A DNA stretch of 58,370 nt from Clostridiales bacterium. Its GTDB lineage: Bacteria; Bacillota_E; Sulfobacillia; Sulfobacillales; JAIMBI01. Shown here piece after piece: positions 28,018-35,657 of the stretch. Location of the stretch: assembly GCA_027318915.1 (NCBI GenBank), contig DAHVOH010000009.1, positions 1-58,370 of the forward strand, written 5' to 3'. The notes under the pieces were generated by a model. The model did not search any database, was not told where the DNA came from, and saw nothing but the letters and a program-made list of their open reading frames with translations. The first letter of the stretch is position 1, and each line of letters begins with the position of its first letter. A program made the translations under genes and the position numbers.

Positions 28018-28937
28018 GCCCGGCCGGTCTCGGTCCGTCGACCCCGGGCGTATGCCCCCGGCGTCATCGGGCGCCGCCCCGCCGGCTGAATCAGCCGCAC
28101 CTCCAAGCTTCCGGTTCCGCATGCGATGAGCCACAGATCCTCCTCTTGCACAATAACGCCCGGCTCGCCCGATCCTTCGCGACGCGCCCGCACCTCCAGC
28201 AGCCGGACACGCTCGCCGTCGACGGTAGTATAAGGGCCCGGTTCCGGCAGCATGCTGCGAACCTGGCGCGACACCACGTCGGCCGGCTGGGTCCAGTCCA
28301 CCCGTTCCGCGCCGGCGGCAAACTTCGGCGCATACGTCGGCTCACCGGTTTGGGGCCGCAGCGCCACGGCGCCGGTCAGGAGCGCCTCCAGCCGGGCGTC
28401 CAGCAGATCGGCCGCCACTCGGCTCAGTTTGGCGGTCAACGTGCCGGTGGTGTCGTCCTCCGCGATGACCACGGAGGTTTGCGCCGCAATCGGGCCGGTG
28501 TCCACACCGGCCGCCATGGCCATCAGCGAGACGCCGGTCTGCCGATCTCCGGCCCGGATGGCCCACGCGATGGGATTGGCGCCCCGCCAGCGCGGCAGCA
28601 GCGAGGCATGAAGATTGTACGCGCCGGCGCTCGCCAGCGCCAGGATCGAGGACGGCAGAATGAGCCCGTAGGCGGCGGTGATGAGCAGGGCCGGAGCGGC
28701 CGCCGCCAAGCGCTCCCGGGTCTTGGGCCCGAGACGCCGGGGCGTCAGCACGGGCAGCCCCAGCTCCTCGGCCCGGGCTCGCACCGGGGACGGGGCGAGG
28801 CGCCGATGTCGACCGAAGGGCCGATCGGGTCGGGTCACCACCCACACCGCGCACCCGCGTCGGACCAAGACCTCCAAGGCCGGCACCGCATACGCCGGCG
28901 TGCCCATGAATACGACTCGCGGCGTCTTCCCTTTCAC
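28011..28937 (-). CDS. fmt: Methionyl-tRNA formyltransferase
   Basis: Formylates initiator Met-tRNA. 308 residues. N-terminal Rossmann domain VVFMGTPAYAVPALEVLV, catalytic Asn/His in AYNLHASLLPRWRGANPI, VSLMAMAAGVDTGPI, and a C-terminal OB-like domain. The formyl-transfer SLLPR loop is intact. GTG start with GAGGAG six bases upstream. The peptide deformylase gene that usually stands between priA and fmt is missing; the two genes are 56 bp apart. Confidence 0.96.
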   Translation of the reverse strand: MKGKTPRVVFMGTPAYAVPALEVLVRRGCAVWVVTRPDRPFGRHRRLAPSPVRARAEELGLPVLTPRRLGPKTRERLAAAAPALLITAAYGLILPSSILALASAGAYNLHASLLPRWRGANPIAWAIRAGDRQTGVSLMAMAAGVDTGPIAAQTSVVIAEDDTTGTLTAKLSRVAADLLDARLEALLTGAVALRPQTGEPTYAPKFAAGAERVDWTQPADVVSRQVRSMLPEPGPYTTVDGERVRLLEVRARREGSGEPGVIVQEEDLWLIACGTGSLEVRLIQPAGRRPMTPGAYARGRRTETGRAW

Positions 28938-28993
28938 TGGCCGCTCCTCTCCTTCGGCGATGCTTCACCATCCGCGTGACGCTCGCCCGGCGT

Positions 28994-31141
28994 TCACAGC
29001 ATGTGCTGAGGGTCCAGGGTGGTCGCCAGCCGGGGCTCTTCGGCCCGCAGGCGCCAGGCCGCCTCCCGCAACGGGTCCCGCTCGGCGGCCTTCACCAGGA
29101 GGTGATAGCGGAAGCGGCCCCGAATGCGCTCCAGCGGAGCCGGAGCCGGCCCCAGCACGGTCAGGCGGGCATCGTCCGCCAAAAGACGCGCCGCCCGCTC
29201 GGCCAGCGTCCGCGCGGCCCCCTCATCGGCCAAGGCCGCTTCGACCAGCAGCAGCGACCCAAACGGCGGATAGCCCAGCAGCCGGCGAAACGGCGTCTCC
29301 GCTTCATAGAAGGCGGCAAAATCTTGCCGCGCCGCCGCCTGCACCGCATAGTGCTCCCCATTGTAGGTCTGAATGACGACCCGACCGGGTCTCTCGCCCC
29401 GACCCGCCCGTCCGGCCGCCTGCGTGATGAGCTGGAAGGTTCGTTCGGCGGCCCGAAAGTCCGGCAGCGTGAGGCTCAAATCCGCGGCGACAATCCCCAC
29501 CAGGGTCACGCGCGGCCAATGCATGCCCTTGGCAATCATCTGCGTTCCCACCATCACGTCGGCGTCACCCCGGCGAAAGGCGTCAAACAACGCCTGGTGG
29601 CTGCCGCGCAGCCTGAGCGCGTCGGCGTCCGCGCGCACCACGCGCGCCGTCGGCCACAGTCGGGTCACTTCCGCCACCACCTGCTCCGTACCGGCGCCGA
29701 AGCCCCGGATGCGGGTCGATCCACACGAGGGGCAGGCGCGTGGACTGTCCATCTGATAGGAGCAGTAGTGGCACAGAAGCCGGCCCTCCTCGCGGTGCAG
29801 GGTCAGGCTCACCGCGCAGGCGGGGCACGCCACCGCCCGCCCGCATTCCCGGCAGACCACGCTGGTGGAAAAACCCCGGCGGTTCAAAAACAGCAGCGCC
29901 TGCTCGCCCCGCGCCAGCACATCGGTCAGCGCCTGCTGGAGGGTGCGGCTGAACATCTCCCGATGTCCGTCGGCCAACTCCCGACGCATGTCCACGATGA
30001 TCGCCGCCGGCAGGCGCGTGTCGCTCACCCGCTCCGGGAGGCGGAGCCACCCGATGTCTGCCGATCGCGCGCGCAGCGCCGTTTCCAGCGACGGCGTGGC
30101 CGAGCCCAGGATGAGGCGCCCCCCCACCCGGCGAATCCGGGCTTCCGCCACCTCCCGGGCGTGATAATGGGGATGCTCGTCCTGCTTGTAGGTGGTTTCG
30201 TGCTCCTCATCCACCACGATGACACCCAGGCGGGGGCAGGGCGCGAACACCGCCGACCGGGCGCCCAGCACCACGTCGGCCTCGCCCCGGCGGACGCGAT
30301 GCCATTGCGCGACCCTCTCACCGTCGGCCATGGCGCTGTGGAAAATGGCCACGCGGCCCGGGAAGCGCGCCTGATAGCGTCCCCGCATCTCTTCGGTCAA
30401 CGAAATTTCCGGCAGGAGCACGATGGCTTGACGGCCCCGCGCCACCTCGGCCGCAATGACCTCCAAATACACCTCGGTCTTGCCGGAACCGGTCACGCCC
30501 TCCAAGAGCCACACCGACCCGGCGGGAGCGTTCGCCAACGCCTCGGTGGCCGTCACCTGAGCGGCCGTGAGCGGCCACACCGCCGGTGCCACCGGCGGTC
30601 GCTCGCGCGGCCCGAGTCGGAGCAGATCGTTCTGCAGAGCGTGACGCAGGACGGCGCGGCTGACCTTTGTCTCCGCCAGCGCCGCCTCACCCGGCGAGCC
30701 CGGGTGTCGGGCCGCCCAGTCCCACAGCCGCTGGCGTTCGCGGCCCCGCTGCGGACGCACCGGTCCCGCGTACAAGCCGTCCGGCGGTGGCGCGGAGCCC
30801 CGCCGCACCGGAGCCGGCACCAGCGTCCTGAGCGCCTGCGGCAGCAGACAGGTGCCATGATCCCGCATCCACCAGGCCAGGTCGACCAAATCCCCCGGCA
30901 GCAGCGGCTCGTCGTCCAAAACCCGCTCGACCGGACGCCAACGGCCGTCCGCGTCTTCCTCCGGGGGATGAATGCCCACCACAATCCCGGTCACGGACGC
31001 GGATCCGAGCGGCACCGCCACCCGCAGGCCAACCTGCACCGTGTTCCCGTCTGCGGTCAGGAGATAGGTCAAGGGACGGTCCAAACCGGGCGCCACGCGG
31101 TCCACCACCACGTCCACCGCCAGGCGGACGGTGCTTGCCAC
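28994..31141 (-). CDS. priA: Primosomal replication restart helicase PriA
   Basis: 3'-5' helicase that reloads the replisome at collapsed forks. 715 residues. N-terminal DNA-binding domain (STVRLAVDVVVDRV). Walker A EGVTGSGKTEVYLEV, DEEH box in VVDEEHETTYKQDE, LGSATPSLET, and the zinc-binding insertion with four CxxC pairs (CREC, CPAC, CHYC, CPSC). LQLI-type motif VI reads LITQAAGRAGRGERPG. The GTG at 31141 has GGGGGGAG five bases upstream; longer frames run into coaBC. Confidence 0.96.
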   Translation of the reverse strand: MASTVRLAVDVVVDRVAPGLDRPLTYLLTADGNTVQVGLRVAVPLGSASVTGIVVGIHPPEEDADGRWRPVERVLDDEPLLPGDLVDLAWWMRDHGTCLLPQALRTLVPAPVRRGSAPPPDGLYAGPVRPQRGRERQRLWDWAARHPGSPGEAALAETKVSRAVLRHALQNDLLRLGPRERPPVAPAVWPLTAAQVTATEALANAPAGSVWLLEGVTGSGKTEVYLEVIAAEVARGRQAIVLLPEISLTEEMRGRYQARFPGRVAIFHSAMADGERVAQWHRVRRGEADVVLGARSAVFAPCPRLGVIVVDEEHETTYKQDEHPHYHAREVAEARIRRVGGRLILGSATPSLETALRARSADIGWLRLPERVSDTRLPAAIIVDMRRELADGHREMFSRTLQQALTDVLARGEQALLFLNRRGFSTSVVCRECGRAVACPACAVSLTLHREEGRLLCHYCSYQMDSPRACPSCGSTRIRGFGAGTEQVVAEVTRLWPTARVVRADADALRLRGSHQALFDAFRRGDADVMVGTQMIAKGMHWPRVTLVGIVAADLSLTLPDFRAAERTFQLITQAAGRAGRGERPGRVVIQTYNGEHYAVQAAARQDFAAFYEAETPFRRLLGYPPFGSLLLVEAALADEGAARTLAERAARLLADDARLTVLGPAPAPLERIRGRFRYHLLVKAAERDPLREAAWRLRAEEPRLATTLDPQHML

Positions 31142-31179
31142 CAGCGCTCCCCCCGATCCGGCCGGCCCCGGCTCTAGGC

Positions 31180-32355
31180 TCAGCGCAGCAACGTCTCGAC
31201 GGCGTCGAGGACCTGCGTCGCCACGGCCTGCTTGTCGGCGGCCAATACGTCCCGGCGCCCGCCTGCCCACAACAGCCACCCTTCCACCGGACCGGCGCCG
31301 AAGCCCTGCGCCCAGCCCACCCGGTTGGCCACCAACAGATCCACCCGCTTGGCCTCCAGCTTTTCGAGCCCGTGGCGCACCACATCATCGGTTTCCGCCG
31401 CGAATCCCACCAATACCTGGCCGGCACGCCGGCGCCGTCCGAGCGCGGCCAAAATGTCGGGATTCGGCTCCAGCGCCCAAGCATCCGCGGCCAGGGCGCC
31501 CTTCTTCTGCTTTTCGGCCAGGCGGACCCGCGGGCGCCAGTCGGAAACGGCCGCGCTGGCGATCAGCACGTCCTGATCGTCGGCCCGCTCCATCACCGCG
31601 GCCTCCATCTCCAGCGCCGTGACCACCGCCGCCGTCTCCACCCCCGCCGGCAGCGGCACGGCCAGGGGCCCGTGCACCAACACCACGGCGGCGCCTCGCC
31701 GCCGGGCCATGCGGGCCAGCGCCACCCCCATCGCCCCGGTGCTGGGATTGGTCAGGCACCGCACGGGATCAAAAAATTCGCGCGTGGGCCCCGCGGTGAT
31801 GAGAACCTTGCGGCCCCGGAGCGTGGGCGGCGTGGACACTTCCGCGACCGCTTCCCGAATGTCGGCCGGATCCGCCATGCGGCCGGCGCCCACCGCACCC
31901 GAGGCCAGCCGCCCGCTGGCCGGTCCGATGAGGCGTACGCCGTCTGCCAGCAGACGGTCCCGATGGCGCCGGACCGCCGGGTGCTCCCACATTTCGCTCT
32001 CCATGGCCGGGGCCGCCAGCACCGGACAACGCGCCCCGAGATACACGGCGGTCAGCATGTCGTCGGCGCGCCCGTTCGCCAAGCGCGCCATCAGGTCCGC
32101 GGTCAGCGGCGCAATCAACAGGAGTTCGGCCGTGTGCGCCAGGGTGACATGCGACAGCGGCCCGAGCGGCTCATCCGTCACCCGAACGGCCACCGGCCGA
32201 TGCGTGAGGGCCGAAAACGTCAGCGGCGTCACAAATTCACAGGCGGCGGGGGTCAGTAGCACGAACACCTCATGGCCGTCCTGGGTGAGGCGGCTCGCCA
32301 GCTCACAGGCTTTGTACGCCGCGATGCCGGCGCCGACTCCCAGCGCGATCCGCAT
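31180..32355 (-). CDS. coaBC: Bifunctional phosphopantothenoylcysteine decarboxylase/phosphopantothenate-cysteine ligase
   Basis: Two consecutive steps of coenzyme A synthesis. 391 residues. CoaC (FMN decarboxylase) half: MRIALGVGAGIAAYKA, active His69 in LSHVTLAHTAELL. CoaB half from about residue 180: KVLITAGPTREFFDPVR, CLTNPSTGAMGVALA. Two positions differ from the E. coli/Bacillus pattern: the PxMN motif reads PAMESEMW (Glu119 for Asn), and the ACG clamp reads ASG (Ser152 for Cys). I recall similar ASG variants in other phyla, so loss of function is not implied. Start ATG overlaps the rpoZ stop by one base. Confidence 0.94.
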   Translation of the reverse strand: MRIALGVGAGIAAYKACELASRLTQDGHEVFVLLTPAACEFVTPLTFSALTHRPVAVRVTDEPLGPLSHVTLAHTAELLLIAPLTADLMARLANGRADDMLTAVYLGARCPVLAAPAMESEMWEHPAVRRHRDRLLADGVRLIGPASGRLASGAVGAGRMADPADIREAVAEVSTPPTLRGRKVLITAGPTREFFDPVRCLTNPSTGAMGVALARMARRRGAAVVLVHGPLAVPLPAGVETAAVVTALEMEAAVMERADDQDVLIASAAVSDWRPRVRLAEKQKKGALAADAWALEPNPDILAALGRRRRAGQVLVGFAAETDDVVRHGLEKLEAKRVDLLVANRVGWAQGFGAGPVEGWLLWAGGRRDVLAADKQAVATQVLDAVETLLR

Positions 32356-32561
32356 TATTTGGGGGCGACGGGAGGCAGAATAATTTCCAGCCGACCTTCG
32401 GCAATCTCCTCCAACGCGATCGTCACCGGCTTGCTGCCCTCGGCCTCCACCATGGGCATGGCCCCATCCATGAGTTCCCGGGCCCGTTTGGCCGCCGCCA
32501 CCACCAGCGCGTACTTGCTGTCCACGCGGCGGGTGAGCTCATCCAGCGAGGGTTTCAGCAT
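32355..32561 (-). CDS. rpoZ: RNA polymerase omega subunit
   Basis: 68 residues. Stabilises the beta' subunit during polymerase assembly. The family core is visible: SKYALVVAAAKRARELMDG, then PVTIALEEIAEGRLEI. N-terminal LKPSLDELTRRVDS is typical. It overlaps remA and coaBC by one base each (TGATG and TAATG), so it is embedded in the operon. gmk, which usually precedes it, is not here. Confidence 0.93.
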   Translation of the reverse strand: MLKPSLDELTRRVDSKYALVVAAAKRARELMDGAMPMVEAEGSKPVTIALEEIAEGRLEIILPPVAPK

Positions 32562-32848
32562 CAGTCGTCCTCTTCCTCCGTGTCGTCGTCCTCGTCGTCT
32601 GCGACCAATTCTCGATTGAGCCGATTGGCGACCGTCTCCGGCTGCACCGCCGACAGGACCACGTGGTCGCTGTCCGTGATGATGACGGCGCGCGTGCGGC
32701 GGCCATACGTCGCGTCAATCAGCACGCCCCGGTCGCGGGCCTCGGTGATGATGCGCTTGATGGGAGCGGAATCCGGACTCACAATCGCCACAATGCGGTT
32801 TGCCGAGACGATGTTCCCAAACCCGATATTCACCAGTTTAATGTCCAC
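32561..32848 (-). CDS. remA: RemA-family DNA-binding regulator (DUF370)
   Basis: In Bacillus RemA activates matrix and osmoprotection genes by binding DNA as a ring-like oligomer. 95 residues. The strongly conserved core [50 protein letters not shown] and [19 protein letters not shown] is nearly identical to the family. A C-terminal tail of twelve residues is almost all Asp/Glu ([12 protein letters not shown]), which is unusual for the family. GTG at 32848 has GGGAG seven bases upstream; longer frames lack family residues. First gene of the long operon, driven from 32931-32959. Confidence 0.94.
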   Translation of the reverse strand: MDIKLVNIGFGNIVSANRIVAIVSPDSAPIKRIITEARDRGVLIDATYGRRTRAVIITDSDHVVLSAVQPETVANRLNRELVADDEDDDTEEEDD

Positions 32849-32930
32849 GGTACCACTCCCGCCCGGTTCAGTGGGGGACCGGCCCACCCGTCCCACCTTC
32901 TGGGCCTAGCCTCACCGGCGTCTTTCTGCT

Positions 32931-32959
32931 ATGTTACGGAAGAGCCGCGGTGGTGTCAA
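32931..32959 (-). promoter_or_regulatory. Strong sigma-A promoter of the remA operon
   Basis: Perfect TTGACA (32959-32954), a 17-base spacer and TAACAT (32936-32931). The leader before remA is about 75 bases. This is the best vegetative promoter in the window and could serve the long leftward series down to hslO. The divergent dedA gene begins at 33000. Confidence 0.8.
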
Positions 32960-32999
32960 TTCAGCGTCTCCGGCGGCCGCGCTGGCCGAAAGGTGCAAC

Positions 33000-33650
33000 A
33001 TGCTGGTACTGGTGCAGTGGACGGCGCATTTATTGGCAAGCCTGGGCCTGTTCGCCGTGTTTGCGGTGCTGTTGGCCGAGGCCATGGGGGTTCCCTCTCC
33101 GTCGGAAATCGTCCTGCTGCTGTCGGGGCTGCTGGTGGCCGAGGGCCGCTTCAATTTTTTAGCCGTGGTGTTCACCGGCGCCGCGGGAAGCCTCACCGGC
33201 GCGATGCTGGCCTACCAGCTGGCCCGGGCGAAAGGCCGGGCGTTCGTCGAGCGGCGGCTGGCCTTCGTGTTTCACAATCCCGCCCACTGGCTGGCGTTGG
33301 AGCGACTCTTTCTGCGCTACGGCGGCCCGGTGGTGGTGGCCGGTCGGGTGTTGACCGGCGTGCGATTGGTCATCGCCTACCCCGCCGGCCTGTTTCGCAT
33401 GCCGGTGCTGCCGTTCGCCGCCTATTCCGCCATCGGCGCTCTCATTTGGCCCATCTTGGGCGTGGGAGCCGGCTGGTATCTCGGCCCGCGGGTCATGGCC
33501 GCTCTGAAAGCGCTCCACCAGGGCGAAGACTGGGCGCTGGCCGGTCTGGTGGTGGCGGGCGCCGGGCTCTGGCTCTGGCACCGACACCGCACCCGTCCCT
33601 CTTTGCCCGTCGGCCAGGCGCCGCCGGCCTCCGAGGAAGGGGAGTCCTGA
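33000..33650 (+). CDS. DedA family membrane protein
   Basis: 216 residues with five or six hydrophobic segments. DedA (VTT/SNARE-associated) proteins include recently recognised lipid carriers such as undecaprenyl-phosphate and phosphatidylethanolamine flippases. Visible motifs: PSPSEIVLLLSGLLVAEG with the conserved Glu, GSLTGAMLAYQLARAKGRAF, and the conserved arginine pair region VVVAGRVLTGVRLVIAYPAGLFRMP. ATG at 33000 has GAAAGGTG upstream; an upstream in-frame start at 32931 would cover the divergent promoter. Which lipid it moves cannot be told. Convergent with dapL. Confidence 0.88.
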   Translation: MLVLVQWTAHLLASLGLFAVFAVLLAEAMGVPSPSEIVLLLSGLLVAEGRFNFLAVVFTGAAGSLTGAMLAYQLARAKGRAFVERRLAFVFHNPAHWLALERLFLRYGGPVVVAGRVLTGVRLVIAYPAGLFRMPVLPFAAYSAIGALIWPILGVGAGWYLGPRVMAALKALHQGEDWALAGLVVAGAGLWLWHRHRTRPSLPVGQAPPASEEGES

Positions 33651-33661
33651 GACGTGGCGCC

Positions 33662-34831
33662 TCAGAACGACAGCGCCCGCTCCATCCGCTGCAGGGCCTC
33701 ATCCAGCCGTGCATCGGGCTGGGTGAGTGAGATCCGGAAATACCCCCGACCCCCGTCCCCAAACGCCACCCCCGGCGTCACCACCACCGCGGCCCGGTCC
33801 AAGAGCAGGTCGGCCGCCTGGCGCCCGTCCATCCCGTCCGGCGCCGGCACCCAGAGATAAAACGTGGCCCGCGGGGACGCCGGGCGCAGGCCCACGCGCC
33901 CCAGCGCCGCCACCGTCCGGTCGCGGCGCCGGCGATACACGTCGGCGCCGGCGCGCACCTCCGCGTCCAAGTCCGGCGCCAACGCTCGACTGGCGGCCAC
34001 CTGCACGGCGGTGAACGGGCCCGAGTCGGTGTGGGTCTTGAGCGCGGCCAGCGCGCCCAGCAGCGCGGCGTTGCCGACCGCGGCCGCGATGCGCCAGCCC
34101 GTCATCCGGTAGGGCTTGGAGAGCGAGAAGAACTCCACCGCCACGTCGCGAGCCCCGGGCGTCTCCAGCACCGACGGTGCCCGGTACCCCTCAAAGCCCA
34201 CGTCCGCGTAGGCCAGATCCGAGGCGAGCGCCACCCCGTGCCGGCGGCACTGCGCCACCGCCGTTTGGTAAAGGCCGCGGGTGGCCACCGCGCCGGTGGG
34301 GTTGTTGGGGTAGTTGATCCAAAGCAGCCGGGCGCGCCGCCAGGTGGCCGCGTCCACCGCTTCCCATTGCGGCCAGAAGCGGCCGGCCGACAACGGCAGC
34401 GCCACCGCTTCCGCCCCGGCGAGACGGGCCTGGACGGCATAGACGGGATAGCCGGGGTCCGGCGCCAGCACCGCATCCGTCGGCCCGACCAGCGCCCACG
34501 TCAAATGGGCGATGCCTTCTTTGCTGCCGATGAGCGCCATCACCTCCCGTGCCGGATCCAGCGCCACCCCGAACCGGCGCGCGTAGTACGCCGCGACCGC
34601 CTCTCGGAAGGACGGCAGGCCCAGATAGTCGGGGTAGCGCTGCCACTCGCGCACCGCCGCGGCCCGCTGCAGCGCCGCCACCACCGGCTCGGGCGTCGGC
34701 AGGTCCGGATCGCCGATGCCGAGGTTGATGACATCGACCCCGCGCGCTTGGGCCGCCTTCACCCGTTGGTCGATGTCGGCAAACAAATAGGGCGGTAGGG
34801 TGTGGATCCGGTCGGCTCCGGGCTGGTCCAT
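33662..34831 (-). CDS. dapL: LL-diaminopimelate aminotransferase or related class I/II aminotransferase
   Basis: 389 residues. PLP enzyme: NLGIGDPDLPTPEPVV, LIGSKEGIAHLTWA, LLWINYPNNPTGAVA, SDLAYADVGF and the PLP lysine in FSLSKPYRMTGWRIA. The SKEGI and LAYADVGFEG segments are typical of the DapL/MJ1391-type aminotransferases that make LL-diaminopimelate directly from tetrahydrodipicolinate. The dapF gene lies only 10 bp upstream on the same strand, which supports this. Alternative: another aspartate-type aminotransferase. ATG at 34831. Confidence 0.82.
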   Translation of the reverse strand: MDQPGADRIHTLPPYLFADIDQRVKAAQARGVDVINLGIGDPDLPTPEPVVAALQRAAAVREWQRYPDYLGLPSFREAVAAYYARRFGVALDPAREVMALIGSKEGIAHLTWALVGPTDAVLAPDPGYPVYAVQARLAGAEAVALPLSAGRFWPQWEAVDAATWRRARLLWINYPNNPTGAVATRGLYQTAVAQCRRHGVALASDLAYADVGFEGYRAPSVLETPGARDVAVEFFSLSKPYRMTGWRIAAAVGNAALLGALAALKTHTDSGPFTAVQVAASRALAPDLDAEVRAGADVYRRRRDRTVAALGRVGLRPASPRATFYLWVPAPDGMDGRQAADLLLDRAAVVVTPGVAFGDGGRGYFRISLTQPDARLDEALQRMERALSF

Positions 34832-34841
34832 GCTGCTCCCC

Positions 34842-35654
34842 CTAGATTCCGTACAGGCAGCCGCGACTGATTTCCACCGCGGGCCCCGTCAGCGTGATGC
34901 GACCCGAGGCCTGGACCTCCACCGTCAGCCGTCCACCGGGCACCGTCACCTCCACGCGGTCATCCAGCCATCCGGCCCGTCGTCCGGCCACCACCACCGC
35001 GCACGCCCCGCTGCCGCAGGCGCGGGTGGAGCCGGATCCCCGCTCCCAGTGGCGCACCGACACGGCCCGGCGGCCGCGGACCGTGGCGGCGTGAAAGTTC
35101 ACCCCGTCGGGAAACCGGGCATGGTGCTCCACCAGGGGACCCACGGCCGCCATCCAGGCGTCCGTCGCCAATCGGGACCGGAACGTGATCGCATGGGGGT
35201 TGCCCATGTTCACCCGGTGCATCCACAGGACCGTCCCGGCGACGGCCAGCGGCTCCGGCGGCTCTTCGGTGCCGCGCGGTATTCCCATGTCCACCGCCAG
35301 CCGCCGCGCGCCTTCGGCCCCGGCCTCCACCACCTCCACGCGGACCACGCCCGCCAGGGTCTCCACCCGGACGGCTCCTCGCATCTCGCCCCGGTCGTAC
35401 AGATATTTTCCGAGTCCCCGGAGTCCGTTGCCGCACATCTCCGCCTCGCTGCCGTCGCGGTTGAAGATGCGAACCGCCACGTCGGCTGCGTGAGACCGCT
35501 GCAACACGATGAGGCCGTCCCCGCCCAGGCCGGTGGCCGGGTCGCTCACGCGGCGGGCGATTTGGGGCCAGGACCGGCTGCGCCGGTGGCGGCCGTCGAC
35601 GTACACATAGCTGTTGCCGGCACCGTGCAGCTTGGCATAGGGCATCATGGCCAT
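34842..35654 (-). CDS. dapF: Diaminopimelate epimerase
   Basis: Converts LL- to meso-diaminopimelate for lysine and peptidoglycan. 270 residues. Both catalytic cysteines are present: AEMCGNGLRGLGKYL and STRACGSGACAVVV. The N-terminal KLHGAGNSYVYVDG and VNMGNPHAI segments are typical. ATG at 35654 has GGAGG seven bases upstream and follows the ATPase stop by three bases, so the three genes form one operon. Confidence 0.97.
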   Translation of the reverse strand: MAMMPYAKLHGAGNSYVYVDGRHRRSRSWPQIARRVSDPATGLGGDGLIVLQRSHAADVAVRIFNRDGSEAEMCGNGLRGLGKYLYDRGEMRGAVRVETLAGVVRVEVVEAGAEGARRLAVDMGIPRGTEEPPEPLAVAGTVLWMHRVNMGNPHAITFRSRLATDAWMAAVGPLVEHHARFPDGVNFHAATVRGRRAVSVRHWERGSGSTRACGSGACAVVVAGRRAGWLDDRVEVTVPGGRLTVEVQASGRITLTGPAVEISRGCLYGI

Positions 35655-35657
35655 TCG

